Source: Terebella lapidaria (Eukaryota > Annelida > Polychaeta > Terebellida > Terebellidae). From it: a stretch of 64,000 nucleotides of DNA. The stretch is taken from assembly GCA_949152475.1 (NCBI GenBank), contig OX424567.1:23337402-23401401 (forward strand). The letters run 5' to 3'. A program made the position numbers and the translations under genes. Under the pieces are notes generated by a model. It did not search any database and was not told where the DNA came from. It worked only from the letters and a program-made list of their open reading frames with translations. Shown in pieces: positions 13,801 through 25,760 of the stretch (positions within the stretch are counted from its first letter, which is position 1; each line of letters begins with the position of its first letter).

Positions 13801-14774
13801 AATATCACTTACGTATATACAGAAAAATCGATATGGAATCTGGCTCCCAGTCACAATATTATACTATACCACGTTGCTGCATATAAATACCAAATATGTG
13901 CGTGAAATGAACAAAACTATCATATGCATGTGCGTTCACATTTAGTATGAAACAAGCAGGTCTACATTATAAACGAATGCCACACATTCAGACAACATTC
14001 GATTTGTGGAGGGAAGACAGAGGGAACCTCATAATACTCTGTTGTCCAGATCGATAGAGCGTTCTAATGATAACTCTCTATGCACGGCTGGTCCTGTGCA
14101 CACGGCCATTCATCGCTATATATTTTACGGGCACAATGGAACAGTGCACTCGAACAATACTCGAACTACCATTACCTACGTCTCGTTGGCTTGAGGGACA
14201 CGTGCAAAACCGGTGCGTTGGAATGGTTGATGAGGGAGTGGGGGGGGGGGGGGGCTTGTTTTGCTGGGTATATCCGAGTGCGTTCGATAGATGAGTTACA
14301 TGGGTTGTGAGCGGAAGGAAAGGGGAATGCATTGCGTAATTCCACCAATGTAATATAAGGATTAGCGAATATTTCCACAAGCGATGCCATGGAAGGGACA
14401 GATAGTCGCGAGTCGTGGACAGTCTTGGACAGTCTGTATATTACATAACTGAATGAGCAATCGCAAACCAAGGCCCTAATTAACAAATACAGACTTCGTA
14501 TGCAATAATTCCTGCAATATCACCTTGATTTCAAGTGATAATGCTATTTATATATATAATTAACGCATGGCAATGATTAATCGATCCATATGTTATATAT
14601 TAGATTTGTCTTCATTCAGATATGTCTTTGTGTTGTCTCAAAATACCGAAGGGAAAAAAACAATGTCCAGTAGCGGAACCACGTTTGGTCATGCACCTGT
14701 GACATCACTTCCCCCTGTGAATGTCCCAGAATTCCATGCACGGTTTTTTATGGGTGCCAGGCAGTTCACTGGGT

Positions 14775-14782
14775 TATAAAAG
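14775..14782 (+). promoter_or_regulatory. TATA-box candidate, possible Kv gene promoter
   Basis: TATAAAAG lies in locally GC-richer DNA, with a CRE-like TGACATCA at 14699-14706 about 70 bp upstream. A donor-like CAG|GTGTAA follows at 14891-14898, and a strong splice acceptor lies at 17504 just ahead of the channel coding exon. A 5' untranslated exon of about 85 bp starting near 14808 and spliced to 17505 is therefore possible. No transcript evidence is available; an isolated TATA-like octamer occurs by chance often enough to keep this tentative. Confidence 0.25.
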
Positions 14783-16367
14783 TCTCCAGGGTTTCATGCA
14801 TCTGCGGCTCGAGGTGAAATTCCGTTTGCACTGAATTTCTTTGTTTCGTACGTGTTCTGGTTTGCCAAGAGGGTTCATTCCTTCGAGAAGCAGGTGTAAA
14901 CATTAGATGTATATTTGCTTCCTGCGCATGGCACTAATATTTTGTCGTTGGGTTAACTGTTGGACGCGAATACGAATATGGATGCACAAGAAACTTAGTA
15001 AGTAGATGTAAATTATGTAGAAGTTTTGAGTATTTGTAAAACCTTTAGGGGTGCATTGGTTCATTAGCATATTGCTGGAATAAACCAGTTTGTCAACAAT
15101 GAGCAATCCTTGATTTGTGTATATCTACAGTATCTTGGGAGCGAGAACACGTCATTCTCGGTTCACCTTTCATACGATTTTCAATTGATTGACAGGACTT
15201 ATTTCCTGAAAGTCTGAACACAACATTTTGTAATGAAATTCGGCCAAACAGGGTATGCTGCCCTCTAATTAACAGTCATATTAGACAGTATGAAGGTGAG
15301 TTATCTTTTTGAGTACAGAACAGCAGAAAACACAACCCGCTTGGGACTGAAATTCGAGGAAGAGCATAGCTGAGTAATGCCTTCACCACAATGCCAAATA
15401 TATCTCGCTCAGGGAAGCGAATGTCCAGTGTAGGCCTGACATATACACTGACGTGACTTTCGTGTGGTTTATATTGGGTTTTGTCTTTCTCCCAAGTTTG
15501 AGGGTAATTCATTTTGTGGTAATAACACAAACTGTGCTTTTGTCACATATAACGAGGAACGAAAAAAAAACCCAGTGAACTTGAAGGTTGCAAGAATGTC
15601 CTCATTAGTTTCTTGACATGAAATGCCACTTTCGAGAGTCGTGTATTGTCGGCAACTGTTGTAGTGCCCTTTGTTAAGGCAGAATTGTGGCAGGAAAGAT
15701 GGCAGGAATTTTGGTCTCTAAAGGTAATACCATATTAATTTTGACGTTTCGTCTAAAAATAAACCCAAACATGAATATTTCAATGTACATGTGGTGTATA
15801 CTGCATCGCGTACATGTACATGTACATTCGATTGGAAATTCGGTTATGAACTTCTCGAAAGTTAAGCTGTCCTTTTTTTCTTTCACAGTATTTACTGTGT
15901 TACTGAAGAATGTTCATATCCGGAAAATACAAACAAATATATAAATTCACCATTTTGGATGCTCCATGCCGATCTATTGACGATAATACTTATTTAAAAT
16001 TCGACGTAGAGAAAAAATATATAGAGTTCCGCTCTGCATTTGAATAATAACTATGTCTTCCGCATGGCAATCGTTATTTATATGGATGATTATATTATTG
16101 TGCAATTGCAGACATTCCCGCCATTAACAGGGACATGACTATCAATGCACGGACACGGAACCCGATCTCGCACAACAGATAAAACGCAATAACACACATG
16201 GAAGTTCATTATTCATCGGGACTTTTGTTCACTTGCGGGGCATTATTTCAATGTCTGGTGCCACATACATGACGTAAAACAGGAATTACAAAGGATGTCT
16301 AGGTAATGCCTGGCATGTGTTAGCTGAGTACGTTTGGATTGACTTCGCCGAATGAACACAATATATT

Positions 16368-16381
16368 GGGGGGGGGGGGGG
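16368..16381. repeat. G14 homopolymer beside tandem duplication
   Basis: Fourteen consecutive G residues lie about 30 bp upstream of the 273-bp tandem duplication. Similar G or C runs at 14240-14254, 21271-21291, 23807-23820, 30499-30507 and 37184-37194 show that this genome accumulates poly-G/C tracts. Confidence 0.9.
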
Positions 16382-16411
16382 TTTAATTTGTACATGTATA
16401 TATTGTGAAGA

Positions 16412-16946
16412 GGGGTTATTGGATTATTTATACACTCTATGAAACTATATTTTGAGAGGATATGTTTTTTTAAAAAGGTTTTATGATATCATACCAGCTC
16501 GTGTTTTTTGTTAAGCCTTTTGTGTCATCATATGCACAAATTAAAGAAAAGAAAACCCTCCACAATTTAATAGCTACATTTTACATAAAACTGTTTCCGA
16601 ACACGAAAATAGGTCGAATACACCGAATGTTAGAATGCTGGAACACTCATTTGTCAAGAATTCAAAGATTATCCAAATATAAGGGGGGTTATTGGATTAT
16701 TTATACACTCTATGAAACTATATTTTGAGAGGATATGTTTTTTTAAAAAGGTTTTATGATATCATACCAGCTCGTGTTTTTTGTTAAGCCTTTTGTGTCA
16801 TCATATGCACAAATTAAAGAAAAGAAAACCCTCCACAATTTAATAGCTACATTTTACATAAAACTGTTTCCGAACACGAAAATAGGTCGAATACACCGAA
16901 TGTTAGAATGCTGGAACACTCATTTGTCAAGAATTCAAAGATTATC
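16412..16946. repeat. 273-bp recent tandem duplication
   Basis: Copy 1 (16412-16673) and copy 2 (16685-16946) appear identical over 262 bp and are offset by 273 bp. Eleven bases (CAAATATAAGG) of the unit follow copy 1 only. Each copy is open on the plus strand from an ATG (16483 and 16756) for at least 64 codons. The product would be rich in Lys and Ile and matches nothing I know. High identity means a young event or an assembly artefact. Confidence 0.9.
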
Positions 16947-17479
16947 GTTCGCATGTTGCTTGCCCGCTTCACGGAATAAATCTTTCCCAGAACAGCCAAC
17001 CACGCTATCAATGTATCTAATCATTTTACGACAAATTGCGCAAATTCATTCAGCCGGTGCAAATCTATAGTCAGTTAAATGCCGGCATTGTATTTTTTGC
17101 CGCGATTAAAGGGATCTTGTGCCAGTTGATGACTCTGGTGAACTCCCCTCAAGTCGATTTGTGATATCGAACGGTGCTTATATCCTTAACGAGGCATCGG
17201 GCAAACCAATTGTATCCAAGTCACGACCCATTATGGACCTAGCTATTGTCTTCCTAGATTGTGTTTTCATATTTCGATTTTCAAAATAACCTCGAGTCTC
17301 ACAACTCGAAACTGCCAAAATAAAGCCGCATTGTTTCCCTTTTTATTTCAATAGCTGTTCTGGAGTATGATGACTATTGTGTCGTGTAGGGCCAGTGTGT
17401 CAGGGACTACGAGGCATAGCGATATTTCATAAATACTCCCGCAATATATCATTGGGGAGATAATTCACTGGAAATATTT

Positions 17480-17504
17480 TTTTCTCTTTTTGTCTCTTCC
17501 CCAG
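17480..17504 (+). promoter_or_regulatory. Splice acceptor upstream of Kv coding exon
   Basis: A long pyrimidine tract (TTTTTCTCTTTTTGTCTCTT) is followed by CCCCAG ending at 17504. It lies 174 bp before the first channel ATG. Reading on from 17505 in the channel's frame meets a TGA at 17631-17633, so the exon part ahead of 17679 would be untranslated. The site implies at least one 5' untranslated exon further upstream. Confidence 0.5.
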
Positions 17505-17678
17505 ATGGGACTTAGGGTGCACCACGTCGCATGTACGCCTCTCCAGCAATCTTCAATGGAACTCCAACCGTTAACGCGACACCAAAGTGAACAATCCGCA
17601 GGATTATCACCTTCATTCGCCAGGTGGCGCTGAAGTAGCTAACCAACCATTCGCTAGAGGGAGACGCGTGGTGGACCA

Positions 17679-18494
17679 ATGCGCGAGGGAGAGCAGAACT
17701 CTAGGCGTTTGACGCACAAGCGCTCGGTCGGGATGGAGATGGCGGACAGTCTAGATGAGCTCCTGGGGGTTCGGGAGAACGAGATGGGCCCCAGTACGAA
17801 CCCCGGCTCTGCCTGCCCGTCACGCCCGATGTCCGCTGGCGGAGACATGAACGGGCCCCGCTTGGACACCCTCAAGCTCGCCTTGGAGAACCGCATGTGT
17901 CCGCTCGCTATGTGCGACACGGACTCCTGTGGAGAGAAGGACGGACTCATGGACGGGGACGACTCCTTTTCAACGTGTGAACACAACGGCCACGAGACTG
18001 CAAGTTGTACGATCAACGACCTCGTACGCCTTAACGTCGGCGGGAGTGTCTTTGTGACGCAGCGCTCCACCTTGGCGAAGATTCCAAACACTCGCCTTTC
18101 TAGACTTTCACAACGAGATCCCAATTACAACGTGATGACGGGCGAGTGGTTCTTCGATAGGAACCCTGTTCTCTTCAACTCATTCCTCGACTTCTACCGG
18201 ACTGATGAACTTCACTTCCCGCATAACTACTGCGGGCCTTCGATAAAGAAAGAACTCATCTTCTGGCAGATCGAGGAGTGTGAGATTTCGCCGTGTTGTT
18301 GGAACAGGTACCGTGAGTATGAGCAGGAACAGCGGATCTTTGACCACATCGAGCGGGCCTTCGAGTCGCGGACTCTCGCGCAGTATGACCTCCCCGAGGC
18401 GGATGAGCCTGACGTCGCGCCCACCAAGTGGGAACGTATCAAGAAGAAAATCTATATCTTCATGGAGGAGCCGATGTCATCAAAATACGCCAAG
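17679..18494 (+). CDS. Kv3/Shaw-like K+ channel, exon 1 (N-term and T1)
   Basis: This exon encodes residues 1-272 of a voltage-gated potassium channel subunit of the plasma membrane. The tetramerisation (T1/BTB) domain spans about residues 113-210, beginning at DLVRLNVGG. It carries the zinc-binding signature H-x5-C-x20-C-C (H179, C185, C206, C207), known from Kv2-Kv4 subunits and absent from Kv1. The end, residues 251-272 (WERIKKKIY then EEPMSSKYAK), matches the T1-S1 linker of Kv3 channels. The exon stops at AAG|GTGGGT (donor 18495), phase 0. A second in-frame ATG at 17733 (residue 19) is an alternative start. The first 110 residues are low in known motifs. Codon use is GC-rich compared with the flanks. 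The next exon lies 3056 bp downstream; this exon has no duplicate in the window. Confidence 0.93.
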
Positions 18495-21400
18495 GTGGGT
18501 ACGAGAGGTAATGTTGTAGGCAATCTCTAGTCTTTCACATACACACGTACTTATTCATTCGATAACATTTAAGTATCATTCAAAAATAAACACCATTATA
18601 ACTAGATTTTGATGCCGTCAATAGCAAACGTAAAATACAACATTTTGCAAAAGAAACAAAGCCACACCAATTAGATTATACAGTGGCGTCATCAGGGGCA
18701 GAGAGTGTGTTAAATGTAGTTGTTTCTACTGTACACCTGATGGAATTAGTATACAACTGCCCAACAACCTATGAAACTAATTCAGAAATCCGAAACAAAG
18801 TTGACGAACCCCATGGAGTAGATTTTCAGAAGGACATGTACCTAATTGTTCACTTTTTCTTCCAAACTGCACTATTTTTTTCGGGGTAATGTATGCAAAT
18901 AGATATAGTCATCCACTTTTAATGAAGGTTCATAAAGAGTTACATAATCAGGATAAATAACTCTAGTATGATGTAACGCCTTGATTCAAGCACGGTGTGC
19001 ATATGTCCGGAAATATAAATAAATAACGCGGAAAGTTTGGTCCAATCGGACGATCTCAATACATGTATACACCAGTATACATGTACATTGTACCAACACC
19101 AGTACATTGTTTTACTGGTATCGTATTTCTATTAATGGTATTTAGTGGATGCAGCAAAAAATGTGTCATCACATGCGACAATCGATTTTCGCGAAAACGG
19201 AACAATGTAGCACTGTTGAAAATCAATCGTCATCCCTGTGCGACATGATGGGTAATCGTACAGTAATACCGGGTGTGCTTAGAGCATGATAATCTGTGTT
19301 TGCCCAAGTGGAGAAAGATAATGTATAATGTTAGTTTAGATCAGGGTAAATATTAACCGGGAATGATAGTACCTGTGCTTTCAGTACCTGCACGTTAGTT
19401 TATAATTGTATATATTATGGCGAGTAGCAGATTATGTCATCCAACGCACGAGACTTTAGTTGATATTTCATCATCGTCTGAATAACACAGCATATTGAGT
19501 AGATACTGAAAAATTCCTTATCTAAATGAACGATGTTATGCACTATCATTTATTTATCCAAGTTATGATTAAAAAGTAATATTTTAGTCAATAAATATCT
19601 GAGACGATCAACTTAAAATAAATACTTTGCATATATAACAGTGCCTTCATTTTTACACAACTATACAGTCGCCGAGTATTGTAGCTGAAACAGAAGGGAA
19701 CCCTCAATCATCACATTTTATTTACATATTTTATTCTGCCTAGTCCCATGTGCCACCGAATAATAAGACAGACGGAACCACAACGAAAAAAAGGAAATTG
19801 AATAAAAATCGCCCACTAACTCAGCCCGTTGAGTCGCGATAGGACATCATCCCTTGACTGCAGTCACGTGTGTTTTCTGTACAGTTTTTCCCAGGGGATC
19901 AGAGAGGCTGCAGGCAATGGGCGCCGTTCGTTCCCAAGGGGACCCCACGCTCCCCACCATGCCGACCACCTAATCTAGTCTCAGAGTCCCACGGGTCCTG
20001 CCCCATGCGGGACGAGCCGTCAGAATTAAGGGAAAGCACCTGGTCCGCTGCCAGCAGCGCTCGGCGCTCGGACCCTGGGGGACTTGGCAGGAGACAAGGC
20101 CCAGGCCGAGAGGTTCCAGCCTAATTATATGCATATTAAACGATCGGTGCTGTTCGATTGACGGTGCGCTTTGATGTTTGGCTCCCGAGGGCAAGATCAT
20201 AATGATAAACCGTCAGTAATCCAATGAAGATCGCTTCATGGGTTCTGTTTTAAGTTTGGACTTGTTCGACGTCCTTCGTTTGCAAAAACTAAGGCGGAAG
20301 ACCAGTTGCTTCATGTGATAACCTTGCCATTACGCTATAATATCTTCATGTCATTCCACCCTTCAGCCCCGGAAACTCGGCCCCACCAGGGCCATAACCT
20401 GAGAGTCCCAGCCCCCCTCGGGATGGAGATACTGTCGGCTTTATGACGTCCATTCCCTCTCAAACAATGCCCAGTGTTGGCTCGGGCATTCCCCGGCATC
20501 ATTGATGCTGGGTAGTAACGAAACAACAGGATATGTACTGAAAAAGCGCCTGGTTATCTTCATATGTCTCATAACTAGCGCGTATTTTTTTTTTCGATTA
20601 TTACAGATAATAATCTGATATTGGCTGAAAAAATAAATTCCGAAAAACAAATATTTTTTTACATATCGACTGTTCATGTATATTTATCTGACTACAATTC
20701 GATATTTACATATATTTTGTGTGTACTCATGTAACACAAAATCATGAGATATCGACTACTTAGTCTAGTGAATGATATACACTATATACTCATTATACTC
20801 AGATGTTGCAATTTCGAATTTGGTGTATTTAAGCGTGAAACGCTGACACTAAGGGTACAAGATTTCAAGGAAAGGCACACAATCGTACCAAGGCTAACAC
20901 ACTTTACAAATGGGGTAGAATCGCTTATATACAAACAGAAAGACCCTAAGAGTATAGGTTTTCGATATTCTAGTTCAGTTCACTATGTTCCCCAGATTGG
21001 TCTAATTTGTTCATTGTACAGTGCAAGAAACATGGCTGAAATTTATCCCGCTTTCACGAGGACATTGCCAGCGATATGAATAGGTTGTTGCTGGTGCACC
21101 CGAGAGGGCATCAGTGGACATTTTAGCATGTTCCTCTAAGGAATTCTGCATTCACTGTGTGACCTTGGCATTGTCATCCAAGGATAAAATGGAACAAGTT
21201 TATCCAATCAGTCGCTATTTAGGAATCCCGCGAGTAAAGTTGTTGACAAATTTAGGAATTTCCGTGAATAGGGGGGAGGGGGGGGGGGGGGACAACCTTG
21301 TATTTTGGTGGTCGTGTCGCCTACGGTCATTCATTTGGACTTTTGTTAGGAATACACGCTTCGATCGTATTGATTTGGCATGCTGCTCTTTCCATATTAG

Positions 21401-21550
21401 CATAATCTCATACATGTATGTGTACACTTACAGATATTACAATATATCATTCACATAATCTTCGCAATAATGATACACATAAGAGATGTTCTATTGTTCT
21501 TGCACGGAATCCTTGTTAATGTTCAAATGGTGTTTTACATGTACTTCCAG
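18495..21550 (+). other. Kv intron 1
   Basis: The intron starts GTGGGT and ends CTTCCAG, phase 0, 3056 bp. A second donor-like GTAATG lies at 18508. Near 18680-18775 the intron holds a fragment matching, in reverse orientation, the 780-880 part of module U1. From 21149 on it belongs to segmental unit A. A G-run interrupted by one A sits at 21271-21291. The 19.87-20.5 kb part is GC-richer, with no recognisable coding sequence. Nothing else is recognised in it. Confidence 0.85.
18679..18775 (-). repeat. Inverted stray fragment of the 5' module
   Basis: Read on the minus strand, this piece shares TTGTTGGGCAGTTGTATACT and CTGCCCCTGATGACGCCA with 780-880 of U1. It carries about 17 additional bases in the middle. 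On the plus strand the counterpart of the conserved segment reads GVIRGRECVKC, with two more cysteines following. It links the 1-10.9 kb module family to the channel intron. Confidence 0.7.
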
Positions 21551-22498
21551 ATATGGACCGGGACTTTCTTAATATTTGTTCTGACGTCGATAGGAATTCT
21601 CTGCATCGAGACTCACCCGAAGCTGCGTGTTCCGAAGGAGAAAGATCCCACGATCCAACCCGCGTACACCTTCCAGACAAACACCACCGTCTTTCCCACG
21701 TCGTTTTCACCGTACACAAACACCACCGGCAAGGATGAGGACGAGGACAACAAGAAGATATTGCGAATGCTGCACACAGTCCCACACCCAGTTCTCGAGC
21801 ACATTGACACCTTCCTCACCTGTTTCTTCACGATCGAGTTCATCTTGCGCTTTGTCGTGTGCCCGAACAAACTGCGCTTCTTTCGTTCAGTGATGAACAT
21901 CATCGACATCCTGTGCGTGTTGCCCATGTGGATAAAGTACGTTATGGTCATTCGCAACATCGACATGGATCGAAGTCTGCTAGCCGTGTTCTTCATCATC
22001 ATGGTCCTGAGAGTGTTGCGTATCTGTCGCGTCCTGCGCCTGGCGCGTCACTACACGGGCGTCAAGATCCTACTGCTGGCCCTCAAGGCTTCTCTCAGAG
22101 AACTCTTCATGCTTCTCGTTTTTGTCTTCATCGTCATCCTCATCTTCGCTGTTGTCATCTATTATGCTGAGTTCTTTGTTCCTGATACCTTTGATACGAT
22201 TCCTGACGGTTACTGGTGGGCAGTCATCACATTGACAACAGTTGGCTACGGAGACATGTATCCAAAGTCGGGTACCGGGTACATTGTGGGGGCCCTATGC
22301 GCCCTAACTGGTATCCTAGCAACGGGCTTACCGGTGCCCATCATCGCTAACAACTTCAATCTCTACTACTCGCACGCCTCGCTCAAAGAGGCGTTGTCCA
22401 ACAGAAAACCACAAAAACATCAAAAGAGTCTCGTATCCACGGAAAACTGCGCTATAACGGACAAAGACAACATCCCGTTGAAAGAGGCTTCTGTATAG
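21551..22498 (+). CDS. Kv3/Shaw-like K+ channel, exon 2 (S1-S6, C-term)
   Basis: This exon encodes residues 273-587 and joins exon 1 in phase 0 after CTTCCAG (21544-21550). It contains S1 (about 273-291) and an extracellular S1-S2 loop with two N-x-T sites (N316, N329) and an acidic run. S2 covers about 354-374 and S3 about 385-405. The voltage sensor S4 has arginines every third residue (RVLRICRVLRLAR, 425-437). S5 follows, then the pore helix and selectivity filter TTVGYGD (501-507), and S6 with the PVP hinge (533-535). The cytoplasmic tail is short (about 45 residues). All key residues for a working K+ channel are present. VGALCALTG and NNFNLYYS resemble Kv3. Assignment as a Kv3/Shaw relative is by eye; an invertebrate-specific Kv branch is possible. 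Confidence 0.95.
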   Translation: MWTGTFLIFVLTSIGILCIETHPKLRVPKEKDPTIQPAYTFQTNTTVFPTSFSPYTNTTGKDEDEDNKKILRMLHTVPHPVLEHIDTFLTCFFTIEFILRFVVCPNKLRFFRSVMNIIDILCVLPMWIKYVMVIRNIDMDRSLLAVFFIIMVLRVLRICRVLRLARHYTGVKILLLALKASLRELFMLLVFVFIVILIFAVVIYYAEFFVPDTFDTIPDGYWWAVITLTTVGYGDMYPKSGTGYIVGALCALTGILATGLPVPIIANNFNLYYSHASLKEALSNRKPQKHQKSLVSTENCAITDKDNIPLKEASV

Positions 22499-22975
22499 GT
22501 TACAACCAGTGCTTGGAGGTCTTATTCTGTTGAGTGTGCGAGAGGATTCGACATTAGCTGCACACAGGGTTCAGGTCTTTGATGAATAATTTTTTGTGCA
22601 GAAAAGTGGTGAACTTCAGAACACTTGTGCTCAATGCGCCCCTAGTGGCCATGTACCAAGCAATATATTCGAAGTCACAGTCTTCGACTGATGCTTGCTT
22701 ACAATCGTTCATGCTTCAAATCGACGTTAGGAATTTGTTGTTACTCTTTTTATCATATGTTACTTTATTCTCTGCAGTTTGCGATTGAACTTAATCTACA
22801 TTTTTGCTCAAAATCACTTTTGTCACTCTTTCTACTTTTACCAATTTTGTATTGAACTTTACCATTTATGCACGGGTTTTTTACTCTTGAAATACTTCTG
22901 ACACATATCCAGCTGTAAATAGTTCTCACTGTACAGCGCGTCGTAGTTCCAAGGGCCCAGCTTTAGGCGTGAAAT

Positions 22976-23263
22976 TCACTGGATTCCTGCATTAGTATTT
23001 GTCATCACGAGGGCATCCCGATGCTCACCAACAATATTCAGTTTCAGAAGTCTATCAACACACAGGTCAAATACCGTCACCAACGCACCCAAACGCCTAG
23101 AACATTGATTGGTGAATGCGTGTTCTCCCATACTACGAAAACAATGTCCTTCCAGCAACAAAGTCCAAAGATACTTCGCATTGATCCGGCGGTAAATATT
23201 TGATGACAAAATCCCCAATTGTCGTATGCGGTTCCTCGTTCTGCATACAGACAAATAATTCAC
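22976..23263 (-). CDS. Conserved 95-codon ORF of unknown nature, copy A
   Basis: A minus-strand ORF is kept open at the same place in units B and C and is truncated in D. A good acceptor (TTTGTCTGTATGCAG, ending at 23241) lies just inside its 5' end, so the true exon might be 22976-23240. The copies differ by scattered changes, many of them amino-acid replacing (for example R/Q, C/Y, E/K), which does not argue for strong constraint. No domain is recognised. It could be a terminal exon, a gene relic, or the antisense of the channel 3' UTR. Confidence 0.3.
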   Translation of the reverse strand: MNYLSVCRTRNRIRQLGILSSNIYRRINAKYLWTLLLEGHCFRSMGEHAFTNQCSRRLGALVTVFDLCVDRLLKLNIVGEHRDALVMTNTNAGIQ

Positions 23264-25760
23264 ACACCTTCGGTTTAACTATACAGTCGTACCTCGATAG
23301 TATGGCCCTTCACTCATAGCGCCATAGTCAGTTGCCTTGAAAGAACGATCGATCGGGAAGGACAACGCGTACGTATGATAAAATACGGGAGCCACTTTGT
23401 GTGCAGGAATGACATCAATTATTACATTCAAACTACCTTATGTCAGGGGCACACAACGCATGCACTATCTTCAAAGAAAATGTCGTATAGTGAATTTTCA
23501 TCTTTGCTCAATCAATTTGTTAATTTACTTCTTCTGAATTTGCATATTTCGCAAGAAAACTTTCTGGGGAAGACATATATCAGTAATGCCCAGCAATAAA
23601 ATATTGTACACGTATTTATTTATGTACATGTGTGACACTATTACCTGAATTATTGTGAACGTGATGATATTATTCACCAAAAGAGTACACATTTGTATGT
23701 CTATAGCGAAAGTATACATATAGTGATATATACCTTCCTGTTTAAATTCTCATACAGTTCTGAACCAAATCTGATGCAGAATACTGCAGCTCGTTCGAAT
23801 TTACGAAGCCCCCCCCCCTCCCAATCCAAAGCATAATATGTCCTAAAAGGCACTGTAATGATATTTGGTGATATTGTATTTGGTAGGTACATAATTGAGT
23901 CTCTTGATATCGAATCAGTGAGGTTGAATAATTGCAGTATATCATTCTATATCATGTGAAACATGGAGTGCGGTCGAACACAATCGACTAAATGTGTTTA
24001 TATTTCTTTGCATTGTATTTCGATAATTATGCAGCTGCACAGTTCACACTGGTATGTACATAATTCAAATGCAATAAGTTCAACACGAATTAATACATTG
24101 TGACGTTACATAAAAAAAAACATTTAGATTATTTCTTACATTTTCAACTTTATAGTTGTGATAACGGTAGATTGCGGTGAATGCTTGGGAATATATGAAT
24201 GCAAGGCTGTTGGGCGATAAGTTTGTGATAAATATCATATATCAAATCATTTTATTTCATGACTTTTCAAAACACTCTGTACATAACGTGAATAAAACGT
24301 ATGATCGAAATATTGCCATCATTATTGTTGTTTACTAATAAAACTCAAAACAATGGTCAGATAAAGATTCCACCCTAAGATTGCATTCAGATTTAGATAA
24401 CACCAACGCCTAGTAGTTTTTTGCTGTTATTATATACCCAATTTAAGGCTATGTCAAACAGCCACTACGTCCAATTTCTGCATATTCCACATATGACATT
24501 TGGTCATATGTGGATATATGTGGAATAATTTAGAAATGTTGGTGTCTTTAAGTGAAATTTGAACAGATATATCCCGAATGAACCACCTCAAAACACAGAA
24601 GAAATATGAACAAACCACGCAAAGAACACGTAAATCTACATAAGAGCCAAATCGTGTGTGAACCGTGCCCGATTATGGCGCTGTTTATCTGCAATTCATT
24701 ATTGATTCTGAGCAGTGATTCTGAAAAATATATTATTTTCATCAATATGATATCAAAGATTGTCTCTCTTCCCCCCCCCACCCCCGAAGAGGTGGTCATA
24801 TCGACATTGCACGTACATATGTTATTTCATGTACATATGTACGTGCAATATGCTCTTATTGAGAGTGACACCTTATACCTCCATGGATGGAACACTATTA
24901 CCGGGACTAGGTTCACGACCACTATGGTGGTAGTTTACTGCAGATTTTTTGGTGCGTCTATATGATTAGTATTGTGAAAAATTATGTTGGTCGTACATTC
25001 AGAAGAAGAGCACAAATTCAAGATTATACCCAACATAAATTGTGAAGCAAACCTTTCGATGATAGAGGATAAACTCGCGTCAAAGTCGTATAAGAAGTCA
25101 TACGGGATGCCTCTCTTGGTGACCTTCAACTCAACTTGACCTGATATAAATTTGGGTTCTCAAAACGTGGTCAAACGATGGAGTGTAAGTTCGTATTATG
25201 AACATAATACAACGTGCTTCTGTAGGTGACCTTGAGCTTATCAACAAAGCAACTTGTCATTTAGCCAGGAAATAAAAAAAACGCCTTGGCACATCAGAAA
25301 GCCTGTTCTGATTTGTCATTTCGGTGTTTTTGCAATTTTATCTGATCTTGTGTGATGCCTATTCGACGATGGAATGGCATTGTAACGTACATCGTCAGAT
25401 GGGTCTAGACTTTCGAGAGTTGCAGCAGTTGTTTATGGTCGTGTTGTCTTCAGAAGAACTCCGATAAGCTTTATATTTAAATTTAGAGACAGTTTATACA
25501 ATATCCGGAAAGTTTTGAAAATGTTGGCTGCACGTTTGTTCATTTGTTTGAAAAATTGATCAATTGAGTAACGATACGCTGGTATCATCTGTGAGATATT
25601 AGCAGTACCTTTTGAAATCACGACGAAGCAAATAGGAACCCAAAACGAACAGACACTTGAATGGAAGGAATGTCGCATTTTTACATCAAAACATCGCAAC
25701 CACAGTGATATTATACATACATTATGTATATTATTAAATACTTTCAATGACATCGACCGT
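23264..25760. other. Unit A spacer between Kv and sulfotransferase
   Basis: AT-rich DNA (C-run at 23807-23820, another at 24772-24783) has counterparts in units B and C. A palindromic stretch GCACGTACATATG / CATATGTACGTGC flanks about 24809-24848. Minus-strand 25433-25760 probably holds the sulfotransferase 3' UTR. An acceptor-like TGCTAATATCTCACAG near 25596-25581 (minus) precedes an open stretch in each copy, but no protein family is recognised. I see no other gene. Confidence 0.5.

Larger units (their letters stand above)
10861..16411. other. Intergenic DNA without recognised genes
   Basis: About 5.5 kb show no domain, repeat family or RNA gene I can identify. Open frames (for example 11502-11852 and the minus-strand frame 13086-13430) are not backed by recognisable motifs or copies. 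The stretch includes a C/T-rich part with pyrimidine runs (about 11365-11410), a G15 run (14240-14254) and the TATA-like site at 14775. Overlapping palindromes of the ACATGTACATGT type lie near 15810. Confidence 0.5.

Noticed and set aside
21215..21427. Minus-strand ORF across the G-rich tract in the channel intron, with a run of prolines
   Set aside because: The proline run is simply the translated poly-C complement of the G-run at 21271-21291; no domain, and the copies in units B and C are not open in the same way.
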